This document shows positions 1-6,118 of a stretch of 14,336 nucleotides of DNA, one piece after another. The DNA is from AC-32 sp035455445 (GTDB lineage: Bacteria; Actinomycetota; Thermoleophilia; Gaiellales; Gaiellaceae): contig DATIFC010000019.1 in NCBI GenBank assembly GCA_035455445.1, positions 1 to 14,336 on the forward strand, given 5' to 3'. How positions within the stretch are numbered: the stretch's first letter is position 1; each line of letters starts with the position of its first letter. The position numbers and the translations under genes are program-made. The notes below the pieces were generated by a model. That model did no database searches, was not told the origin of the DNA, and worked only from the letters and a program-made list of their open reading frames with translations.

Positions 1-54
1 CAGCTCGCGCTCGACGAGCGGCCGGCCGGGTGCCTCCAGCACCATCGCGCGCAT
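1..54 (-). CDS. Zinc-dependent alcohol dehydrogenase, N-terminal fragment (runs off left edge)
   Basis: Only the first 18 codons lie in the window. Read on the minus strand from an ATG at 54 they give MRAMVLEAPGRPLVEREL. This is the typical opening of medium-chain zinc-type alcohol dehydrogenases: a first beta strand ending in an 'E-P/A-G-x-P-L' turn. A second in-frame ATG at 45 is an alternative start. No clear Shine-Dalgarno sequence precedes either one. The gene is divergent from the NYN-domain gene, leaving about 39 bp between the starts chosen here. Catalytic zinc ligands and the Rossmann fold would lie outside the window, so the family call rests on the N-terminal pattern alone. Confidence 0.5.
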   Translation of the reverse strand, partial: MRAMVLEAPGRPLVEREL

Positions 55-80
55 CCCGTGGCAGCCTACGGGACCGTGAC

Positions 81-87
81 GGAGGAG
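81..87 (+). promoter_or_regulatory. Ribosome binding site deciding the NYN-protein start
   Basis: GGAGGAG at 81-87 is a near-perfect anti-16S match, with its GGAGG core ending 8 nt before the GTG at 94. The other in-frame GTG codons at 58 and 76 have no comparable upstream match. The site would lie inside the coding region if either of those were used. This favours 94 as the start. Confidence 0.55.
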
Positions 88-93
88 ACGACC

Positions 94-438
94 GTGCTGG
101 TGGACGCGCGCAACGTGCTCCGCTCGCAGTGGCCCAACGTCCCCGAGGACGAGCTCGTCGGCCGCGCCAGCCGCTGGGCCGAGCGGCACGGCCGCCGCGT
201 GGTGCTCGTCTTCGACGGGACGGCGCCGGGCGGCGTCCTCGGCGAGCGTGCGCTCGATACGCGCACGACGCTCGTCGGCTCCGGCCGCGAGAGCGCCGAC
301 GACTGGCTGATCCGCGAGGCGCCCCGCTTCCCCGGCGCGTGGCTCGTCACCTCGGACCGCGCCCTGCGGGCCGCCGCGGGGCGGGGCGCCGGGCGGCTCG
401 TCGGCGGCGGCTCGTTCCTGCGCGAGCTGGACGATTGA
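94..438 (+). CDS. Small NYN/PIN-like domain protein (predicted nuclease fold)
   Basis: 114 residues from GTG 94; longer forms from GTG 76 (120 aa) or GTG 58 (126 aa) are possible. The protein opens directly with a hydrophobic strand and VDARN (D4, N7), followed by a second strand ending VLVFDG (D41), then ESADDW (D69, D70) and a strand ending TSDRA (D88). This series of strand-end acidic residues is the layout of NYN/YacP-type PIN-like domains, which bind a divalent metal and often cleave RNA. The family is inferred from these motifs; the substrate is unknown. The size fits a stand-alone NYN domain. It is divergent from the alcohol dehydrogenase gene and is followed 28 bp later by a small membrane ORF, so it may head a short transcription unit. 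Confidence 0.7.
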   Translation: MLVDARNVLRSQWPNVPEDELVGRASRWAERHGRRVVLVFDGTAPGGVLGERALDTRTTLVGSGRESADDWLIREAPRFPGAWLVTSDRALRAAAGRGAGRLVGGGSFLRELDD

Positions 439-466
439 GAGCCGCGCGAGCGGGAAGACCCCCCAC

Positions 467-634
467 ATGGACTTCGCGCTCTCGCTCGACGACGTGATCG
501 GGATCGACCGACACGGCCTCTGGCGGGCGCTCGGGGCGGCCGGCCTCGGCCTCCTCGGCGGTCTCGCCTCGCTGGCTCCCGGCCGCGGGCGGCCACCGCG
601 TTACGAGGAGCGGCACCTGCGCGAGGCGGCCTGA
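467..634 (+). CDS. Putative 55-residue membrane miniprotein
   Basis: ATG at 467 to TGA at 632-634. The product begins MDFALSLDDVIGID. It has one glycine/leucine-rich hydrophobic stretch at about residues 20-37 and a charged tail (RPPRYEERHLREAA), consistent with one membrane segment and a cytoplasmic tail. About nine in ten codons end in G or C, as in the proven genes here, which supports coding. GGGAAG at 452-457 is a modest ribosome binding site 9 nt before the ATG. Its stop overlaps the proposed CTG start of the next gene in a CTGA arrangement, suggesting translational coupling. I recognise no family. A chance open frame in GC-rich DNA remains possible. Confidence 0.4.
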   Translation: MDFALSLDDVIGIDRHGLWRALGAAGLGLLGGLASLAPGRGRPPRYEERHLREAA

Positions 635-1062
635 GCGCCTCGCGCCTGAGAGCGGCCTCGGCGGGGGCCGCCGCGGCGACGCTGTGGGGCCTCGCCGAGC
701 CGCTCGACCAGCGGCTCCTGCGCTGCGACTACTCCGACGTCGCCCTGCTCGGGAAGACGGTCACGCGCGGGCCGCGGTGGCGAGCGGCCGGCTTCGCCAT
801 CCATGCAGCGAACGGCGCGATCTTCGGTCTCGCCTTCCACGAGCTGCGCCGGCGAGTGCCGCTGAGGCCGACCCGCCTCGCCGTGGCGATGGCGCTCGCC
901 GAGCATGCGACGCTTTACCCGCTCTGCGCGCTCGTCGACCGCTACCACCCGGCGCGCGGCGAGGAGGGGATCCCGCCGCTGCTGACGAACCCGCGCGCCT
1001 TCGCGCAGGCGACCTGGCGGCACCTGCTCTTCGGCGTCGCGCTCGGACGCCTCGCGCGCTGA
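631..1062 (+). CDS. Predicted multi-pass membrane protein with probable CTG start
   Basis: This frame is open from 439 to the TGA at 1060-1062, but contains no ATG, GTG or TTG before GTG 856. Starting at 856 gives only 68 residues. Upstream of 856 the frame reads like real protein: an Ala-rich helix followed by LWGLAEPLDQRLL, then CDYSDVALLGKTVTRGP, then WRAAGFAIHAANGAIFGLAFHELRR (split here for length), with G/C third bases throughout. I therefore extend to CTG 631, which overlaps the TGA of the preceding small gene as CTGA, the usual spacing of coupled ATGA/GTGA starts; GAGG at 623-626 lies just upstream. That gives 143 residues with about four hydrophobic helices, including MALAEHATLYPLCALV and the C-terminal WRHLLFGVALG. 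I know of no assigned function. A base error destroying a normal start, or use of GTG 856, are the alternatives. Confidence 0.5.
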   Translation: MSASRLRAASAGAAAATLWGLAEPLDQRLLRCDYSDVALLGKTVTRGPRWRAAGFAIHAANGAIFGLAFHELRRRVPLRPTRLAVAMALAEHATLYPLCALVDRYHPARGEEGIPPLLTNPRAFAQATWRHLLFGVALGRLAR

Positions 1063-1067
1063 GGGCC

Positions 1068-1679
1068 CTAGCCGCCGGTCGCGGAGAAGTGCTGGTAGTC
1101 CGGCGAGCCGCGCCAGCGCCCTCCCCACGCCCAGCCGGCCGCCGCGAAGGCGCGCACGAGCGGCCCGCCGCGGACGGCCATGCCCGGACGCACACGCGCG
1201 CGGTCCAGGTAGGCACGGCCCGCCCGCGGGTGGACTCGTCCCGCCAGCACGTACGGGTTCTCGACCGGGTTGACGTCGATCGCGAGGCCGTAGGCGTGCA
1301 CCGACCACCGCTTCGGCCCCGTCGCGACCGCGTAGCGGCAGTTGAAGGCGGCCGTGTTGTCGGCCGCGAGCGAGCGCTCGTCGTTGCCGCCGTAGGCGTC
1401 GATCGGGCGCATGCGCCTGATCGGGAACCGCTTCGCGTAGAGCCGCGCGAAGACGCGCGTGAGCGGCGCCACCGCGCGCGTGCTCACGACCACCGCGCCG
1501 GTGTGCGGGCGCCGGTCGAAGCCCCAGTGGCGGACGGTCAGCCGTCTCAGCCCGGACGGGCCGACCGGGCAGCCGGGGTGCCACGAATGCGGCAGGTCGG
1601 CCGCGTTGACGCGCACCACGGTGTGCGTGAACGGCGGCGGCGCCCGCAACGCCAGCGCGACGAGCAGCAGCGCGGTCAT
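1068..1679 (-). CDS. M15-family D-alanyl-D-alanine carboxypeptidase-like metallopeptidase
   Basis: 203 residues from ATG 1679. The N-terminus (MTALLLVALAL) is a short hydrophobic signal-like segment, so the protein probably acts outside the membrane on peptidoglycan. The VanY/M15 zinc site is visible: S-V-H128-A-Y-G-L-A-I-D135, then near the end D194-Y-Q-H197-F. H128, D135 and H197 would bind zinc, and D194 stands where the family places its catalytic acid. The compact length fits the M15C/peptidase_M15_4 type, which trims D-Ala or cleaves stem peptides. It is divergent from an L,D-transpeptidase with only 20 bp between the starts, so both probably share one promoter region and act on the same polymer. 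The open frame extends upstream to 1904, but that part lies inside the transpeptidase gene and is composition noise. Substrate specificity cannot be read. Confidence 0.85.
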   Translation of the reverse strand: MTALLLVALALRAPPPFTHTVVRVNAADLPHSWHPGCPVGPSGLRRLTVRHWGFDRRPHTGAVVVSTRAVAPLTRVFARLYAKRFPIRRMRPIDAYGGNDERSLAADNTAAFNCRYAVATGPKRWSVHAYGLAIDVNPVENPYVLAGRVHPRAGRAYLDRARVRPGMAVRGGPLVRAFAAAGWAWGGRWRGSPDYQHFSATGG

Positions 1680-1699
1680 CGTCCGTAGTCTGCAGGCCG
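1680..1699. promoter_or_regulatory. Divergent start region with candidate -10 boxes
   Basis: Only 20 bp separate the two ATG codons. On the plus strand TAGTCT (1686-1691) fits the actinobacterial -10 pattern TAnnnT, 8 nt before ATG 1700. On the minus strand CAGACT (1692-1687) lies 7 nt before ATG 1679. No strong Shine-Dalgarno sequence is present for either gene. Both could be leaderless transcripts from overlapping, mutually exclusive promoters. This rests on pattern matching only. Confidence 0.3.
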
Positions 1700-2419
1700 A
1701 TGCGCCGGCTCGCCCTCCCCGCCTCCGCGCTCGCGCTCGCGGCCGCCGCCACGGCCTCGGCCGGCGGCGAGCGGACCGCCGCGTGCGCGCCCACGCTGCC
1801 GGGCCGGCTCGAGACCGGCGCGGCGACGCAGCTCGTGACCGCGGTCGCGCAGCGGCGCAGCTCGACGCAGGCCGTCTTCCGGCTGTGGACGAAGCGCGGC
1901 GCATGCTGGCGCCCGGCGGCGGGCCCGTGGACGGCGTGGCTCGGCGGCAACGGCACCTCTCCCCTCAAGCGCGAGGGCGACCGCCGCACGCCGAGCGGCG
2001 TCTTCGGCTTCCTGCCCACGATGTACGGCATCGCCCCGAGCCCGCGCGTCCGCTTCCGCTACCACCGGGTCGTCTGCGGCGACTGGTGGGTCGAGGATCC
2101 CGCCTCGCCGTCCTACAACCGCTTCCGGCACGTGCGCTGCGGCTCGAAGCCCCCCTTCCGCACGGTCAGCGAGGACATGTCCCGCTCGCCGACCGCGTAC
2201 CGCCACCTGGCGGTGATCGCCTACAACACGAATCCGGCGGTGCCCGGCCGCGGCTCCGGGATCTTCCTGCACGTCAGCACCGGCAGGCCGACCCTCGGCT
2301 GCGTCAGCCTGCCGCTGCCGCGGCTCGTCTTCACGCTGCGCTGGCTGCGCCCGGCCGCGCACCCGCGGATCGCGATCGGTACCGCCGCGGACCTGCGCGC
2401 GGCTGCGGGTTTCCCGTAG
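1700..2419 (+). CDS. L,D-transpeptidase (YkuD domain), secreted
   Basis: 239 residues from ATG 1700. MRRLALPASALALAAAATASAG (residues 1-22) is a clear signal peptide with a basic start, hydrophobic core and small residues before the cleavage region. The YkuD active site is at the C-terminal side: GSGIFLH191, then TGRPTLGC201VSL, matching the family's H-x(n)-GC[VI]xL pattern with C201 as nucleophile. An upstream GDRRTPSGVFGF stretch (93-104) is the usual substrate-groove segment. Such enzymes form 3-3 crosslinks in peptidoglycan or attach proteins to it, and work outside the membrane. This one resembles the stand-alone ErfK/YbiS-like group (COG3786), with no LysM or other binding domain visible. 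Several further cysteines (C29, C69, C126, C147) could form disulfides outside the cell. It is paired divergently with the M15 peptidase. Confidence 0.9.
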   Translation: MRRLALPASALALAAAATASAGGERTAACAPTLPGRLETGAATQLVTAVAQRRSSTQAVFRLWTKRGACWRPAAGPWTAWLGGNGTSPLKREGDRRTPSGVFGFLPTMYGIAPSPRVRFRYHRVVCGDWWVEDPASPSYNRFRHVRCGSKPPFRTVSEDMSRSPTAYRHLAVIAYNTNPAVPGRGSGIFLHVSTGRPTLGCVSLPLPRLVFTLRWLRPAAHPRIAIGTAADLRAAAGFP

Positions 2420-2475
2420 TCGCTATCCGCAGCGCTCCCGATGCCGCCTCATCCGGCGCCGCCCACACTGCGCGG

Positions 2476-2778
2476 ATGCAGACGAGCTACGGAGTCGTGT
2501 GGCGCGAGGGCGCCCAACCGCTGGCGCGGGGCAAGCTGGAGCTGCTCGCGCACACGCTGAGGCTGAGCGGCATGGCCGGCGTCACGCAGGTCACGCGCGA
2601 GATCGCGTACGCGGACCTCTCCACGGTGCGCGTCGGTCGCGACAGCGCCGATCGCCTCAACGGCCTCGCGAGCCTCGTCCTGGAGCCGTCCGAGGGCGAG
2701 CCGATCTCGCTCACGGCGGTCGCGCAGCCCGGCGCCGTCGGCGAGCTCGCCGAGCGGATCGCCGGCCTCAGGGCCTAG
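2476..2778 (+). CDS. Conserved-looking hypothetical protein, 100 residues
   Basis: ATG 2476 to TAG 2776-2778. The product starts MQTSYGVVWREGAQPLARG. It alternates short beta strands (KLELLAHTLRLSG, VTREIAYADLSTVRVG, SLVLEPSEGEPISLTAV) with one C-terminal helix (GAVGELAERIAGLRA). That strands-then-helix order resembles a PH-like or GRAM-like fold. This is structural inference only, and I do not recognise a named family. There is no signal peptide or membrane segment, so it should be cytoplasmic. The stop codon overlaps the acetate kinase stop on the opposite strand at the shared CTAG 2775-2778. The 56 bp upstream hold no clear ribosome binding site. CACACT six bases before the ATG is at best a weak leaderless -10. 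Confidence 0.65.
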   Translation: MQTSYGVVWREGAQPLARGKLELLAHTLRLSGMAGVTQVTREIAYADLSTVRVGRDSADRLNGLASLVLEPSEGEPISLTAVAQPGAVGELAERIAGLRA

Positions 2779-3791
2779 AGAAGCGCCCGCGCCGCCCGGG
2801 CCGCGACCACGTCCTCGCGCGCGTGCACGACCCAGACCCGCGCGGGCGAGCCGGCCGCAGCGACGTCGGCGTCGGGCCGCGCCGAGCGGTTGGCCTCGGC
2901 GTCCAGCCCGACGCCCAGGAAGCCGAGCCGAGAGCAGACGCGCTCGCGCACCTGCGCCGACCCCTCCCCGATCCCGGCCGTGAAGACGAGGGCGTCGAGC
3001 CCTCCGAGCGCGGCCGCCGTGGTCGCGACGGCCCCGGCCACTCGGTGGCAGAAGACCTCGAGCGCCAGCCGCGCGTCGGCGTCGTCCCGACGCTCGAGCT
3101 CCTCGACCCGCGTGGTGCCGCCGAGCGCGAGCAGGCCGGACTCGTGCTCCAGCGCGTGCTCGAGCTCCTCGGCCGGCACGAGCCCGTGCCGCAGCACGTA
3201 GAGCAGGATCTCCGGGTCGATCGAGCCCGCCCGGGTCGCCATCGGGACGCCCTCGAGCGGGCTGAACCCCATCGTCGTCTCCACCGAGCGGCCGTCCAGC
3301 ACCGCGGTCACCGAGCAGCCGCCGCCGAGGTGGCAGACGACGAGCCGCGAGACCGGCACCCGCTCCGCCGACCACGCGACGGAGAGCCCGTGGAACCCGT
3401 AGCGGCGGATCCCCCACTCCTCGCGCCAGCGCCGCGGCAGCGCGTAGGTGTGCGCAGCCTCGGGAAGCGTGGCGTGGAACGCGGTGTCGAAGACGGCGAC
3501 GTGGGGCACAGAGGGCAGCACGCGGCGCGCCTCCTCGAGGGCTCGCAGAGCCGGCGCGTTGTGCAGGGGCGCCAGCTCCGTCAGCGCCTCGAGCTCGCGG
3601 CGGACCTCGTCGTCGACGGGCAGGGGCTCGCGGAAGCGCGAGCCGCCGTGCACGATCCGGTGCGCCACCGCGGCGACCTCGGGTGTCTCGGCGAGCGAGG
3701 CGACGGCCTCTGACGAGTCGTCCTCGGCGACCGCAGACAGCTTCAGAGAGGTCGAGCCGGCGTTGACGACGAGAACCGTCAGCCCGGCCAC
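2775..3791 (-). CDS. ackA: Acetate kinase, short form
   Basis: Converts acetyl-phosphate and ADP to acetate and ATP in the cytoplasm. 338 residues from GTG 3791, against about 400 in well-studied AckA. Family motifs are present in order: NAGSTSLK (10-17), HR45IVHGG, VFD102TAFHATLP, RRYGFH134G, CH154LGGGCS, GFSPLEG with ATR187AGSIDP, FTAGIGE (270-276) and a C-terminal RED at 325-327. Most of the shortening lies between NAGSTSLK and HRIVHGG, about 26 residues here versus roughly 80 in E. coli. The second histidine of the usual FHGTSH motif is valine (V138). The start overlaps the end of the phosphoketolase gene by 13 bases, so the two are co-translated. The phosphoketolase makes its substrate. 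Kinase activity on a related acid such as propionate is possible. Confidence 0.92.
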   Translation of the reverse strand: MAGLTVLVVNAGSTSLKLSAVAEDDSSEAVASLAETPEVAAVAHRIVHGGSRFREPLPVDDEVRRELEALTELAPLHNAPALRALEEARRVLPSVPHVAVFDTAFHATLPEAAHTYALPRRWREEWGIRRYGFHGLSVAWSAERVPVSRLVVCHLGGGCSVTAVLDGRSVETTMGFSPLEGVPMATRAGSIDPEILLYVLRHGLVPAEELEHALEHESGLLALGGTTRVEELERRDDADARLALEVFCHRVAGAVATTAAALGGLDALVFTAGIGEGSAQVRERVCSRLGFLGVGLDAEANRSARPDADVAAAGSPARVWVVHAREDVVAARAARALL

Positions 3792-6118
3792 GTCCAGCCG
3801 CCGATCTCGGGATCGTCCTCCCCGTGCTCGCGCGTGTAGGCGCGGGCGCGCAGGCGGCGGTCCTCGAGCTCCTGGCGCAGCGGCCCCGCGGAGTTGGCGA
3901 GGCCGGGGACGCGGTCGATCACGTCGATCGCGAGGTGGAAGCGGTCGAGGTCGTTCAGCATCACCATGTCGAAGGGCGTCGTGGTCGTGCCCTCCTCCTT
4001 GTAGCCGCGCACGTGCAGGTTCACGTGGTTGCGACGGCGGTAGGTGAGCCGGTGGATCAGCCAGGGGTAGCCGTGGTAGGCGAAGACGATCGGCTTGTTC
4101 GTGGTGAAGATCGAGTCGAACTCCCCGTCGGGCAGCCCGTGCGGGTGCTCGCTCTCGGGCTGCAGGCGCATCAGGTCGACGACGTTCACCACCCGCACCT
4201 TCAGGTCGGGCAGCCGCTCGCGCAGCAGCGCCGCCGCCGCCAGCGTCTCGAGCGTCGGGATGTCGCCGCAGCACGCGAGCACGACGTCGGGCTCGGCGCC
4301 GTCGTCGTTCGAGGCCCACTCCCAGATCCCGATCCCGCGGGTGCAGTGGATGACGGCGTCGTCCATCGAGAGGTAGTCCAGGGCCGGCTGCTTTCCCGCC
4401 ACCACGACGTTGACGTAGTCGCGGCTGCGCAGGCAGTGGTCGGCCACCGAGAGCAGGCAGTTGGCGTCGGGCGGCAGGTAGACGCGGATGATCTCGGCCT
4501 TCTTGTTCATCACGTGGTCGATGAACCCCGGGTCCTGGTGGGAGAAGCCGTTGTGGTCCTGCCGCCAGACGTGCGAGCTGAGCAGGTAGTTGAGCGAGGC
4601 GATCGGGCGCCGCCACGGGATGTGCTCGGTCACCTTCAGCCACTTCGCGTGCTGGTTGAACATCGAGTCGACGATGTGGATGAAGGCCTCGTAGCAGTTG
4701 AAGAGGCCGTGCCGACCCGTCAGCAGGTAGCCCTCGAGCCAGCCCTGGCAGAGATGCTCGCTGAGCACCTCGACGGCCTGGCCGTCGGGCGCCAGGTGCT
4801 CGTCGGTCGGCAGGCGCTCGGCGTTCCACGCGCGGTCGGTGACCTCGAAGACGTCGGCCAGCCGGTTGGAGGCCGTCTCGTCCGGGCCGAAGAGGCGGAA
4901 GTTGGCGGGATTGCGCTCGACCACGTCGCGGAGGAAGCCGCCGAGCACGCGCGTCGCCTCGCTGAAGGTCGTGCCCGGGTCGGCCACCTCGACGGCGTAG
5001 TCGCGGAAGTCGGGCAGCACGAGGTCGCGCAGCAGGGAGCCGCCGTTGGCGTGCGGGTTCGCGCTCATGCGCCGCTCCCCGCGGGGCGGCAGCTCGAGCA
5101 GCTCCGGAACCGGAGCGCCGCGCTCGTCGAAGAGCTCCTCGGGCCGGTAGGAGCGCAGCCACTCCTCCAGCAGGCGCAGGTGATCCGGGTTGTCGCGCAC
5201 CTCCGCGATCGGCACCTGGTGCGAGCGCCAGGTGTTCTCGACGGGGAGGCCGTCGACCTCCGCCGGGCCGGTCCAGCCCTTGGGCGTGCGCAGGACGATC
5301 ATCGGCCAGCGCGGGCGCTCGCCCTCGCCGCGCCGCCCGATCTCGGCGATCTCGTCCAGCGCCTCGTCGAGCGCGGCCGCGAAGCGCGCGTGCACCGCGA
5401 GCGGGTCCTCGCCGTCGAAGCCGCCGGTGACGAGCAGCGGCCGGTGCCCGTAGCCCTCGAGCAGCGAGACGAGCTCGTGCTCGGGGATGCGGGCGAGCAC
5501 GGTCGGGTTCGCGATCTTGTAGCCGTTCAGGTGCAGCACCGGCAGCACGACGCCGTCGCTCGCGGGGTCGAGGAACTTGTTCGAGTGCCAGCTCGTCGCG
5601 AGCGGGCCCGTCTCGGCCTCGCCGTCGCCGACGACGCAGCACGCGAGCAGGCCGGGGTTGTCGAAGACGGCGCCGTAGGCGTGGGCGAGGGAGTACCCGA
5701 GCTCGCCTCCCTCGTGGATCGAGCCCGGGGTCTCGGGCGCAGCGTGGCTGGGGATCCCGCCGGGGAACGAGAACTGGCGGAAGAGCTCCTTCAGCCCCGC
5801 CTCGTCGAGCGAGACGTGCGGGTAGAGCTCGCTGTAGGTGCCCTCGAGGTAGGCGCACGCGACCATCCCGGGGCCGCCGTGGCCGGGGCCGCAGATGTAG
5901 ATCGCGTCCAGGTCGCGGGCGCGGATCGCCCGGTTCACGTGCGCCCAGACGAGGTTCAGCCCGGGCACGGTGCCGAAGTGGCCGAGCAGGCGCGGCTTGA
6001 CGTGCTCGGCGCGCAGGGGCTCGCGCAGCAGCGGGTTGTCCAGCAGGTAGATCTGCCCGACGGAGAGGTAGTTCGCGGCGCGCCAGAAGGCGTCGAGGCG
6101 CTCGAGCTCGGAGCTCAC
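3779..6118 (-). CDS. xfp: Xylulose-5-phosphate / fructose-6-phosphate phosphoketolase
   Basis: Thiamine-diphosphate enzyme that cleaves xylulose-5-P (and often fructose-6-P) with phosphate to acetyl-phosphate plus glyceraldehyde-3-P (or erythrose-4-P). 779 residues, normal for the family. Visible signatures: GPGHGGP (77-83), SIHEGGELGYS (133-143), the thiamine-binding GDGEAETGP (164-172), HLNGYKIANP (196-205), TPKGW (278-282), WRSHQVP (298-304), NCYEAF (474-479, with the cofactor-activating glutamate E477), HNGFSHQDP (522-530), and a C-terminal domain ending DDPEIGGWTWPG. XFP_N, central and C-terminal domains are therefore all complete. GTG 6118 overlaps the stop of the upstream acyl-CoA synthetase gene as GTGA, and ackA starts inside its last codons. 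It is the middle gene of a three-gene acetate operon. Some phosphoketolases use only the pentose; the sequence does not decide this. Confidence 0.97.
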   Translation of the reverse strand: MSSELERLDAFWRAANYLSVGQIYLLDNPLLREPLRAEHVKPRLLGHFGTVPGLNLVWAHVNRAIRARDLDAIYICGPGHGGPGMVACAYLEGTYSELYPHVSLDEAGLKELFRQFSFPGGIPSHAAPETPGSIHEGGELGYSLAHAYGAVFDNPGLLACCVVGDGEAETGPLATSWHSNKFLDPASDGVVLPVLHLNGYKIANPTVLARIPEHELVSLLEGYGHRPLLVTGGFDGEDPLAVHARFAAALDEALDEIAEIGRRGEGERPRWPMIVLRTPKGWTGPAEVDGLPVENTWRSHQVPIAEVRDNPDHLRLLEEWLRSYRPEELFDERGAPVPELLELPPRGERRMSANPHANGGSLLRDLVLPDFRDYAVEVADPGTTFSEATRVLGGFLRDVVERNPANFRLFGPDETASNRLADVFEVTDRAWNAERLPTDEHLAPDGQAVEVLSEHLCQGWLEGYLLTGRHGLFNCYEAFIHIVDSMFNQHAKWLKVTEHIPWRRPIASLNYLLSSHVWRQDHNGFSHQDPGFIDHVMNKKAEIIRVYLPPDANCLLSVADHCLRSRDYVNVVVAGKQPALDYLSMDDAVIHCTRGIGIWEWASNDDGAEPDVVLACCGDIPTLETLAAAALLRERLPDLKVRVVNVVDLMRLQPESEHPHGLPDGEFDSIFTTNKPIVFAYHGYPWLIHRLTYRRRNHVNLHVRGYKEEGTTTTPFDMVMLNDLDRFHLAIDVIDRVPGLANSAGPLRQELEDRRLRARAYTREHGEDDPEIGGWTWPG

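Noticed and set aside
601..2031. Open frame of 476 codons on the minus strand
   Set aside because: Overlaps the M15 and transpeptidase genes out of frame; no motif and repetitive Arg/Ala composition.
2775..5858. Acetate kinase frame open far upstream, as if fused to a 690-residue extension
   Set aside because: The extension is the phosphoketolase gene read in another frame. The true start is GTG 3791, just before NAGSTSLK.
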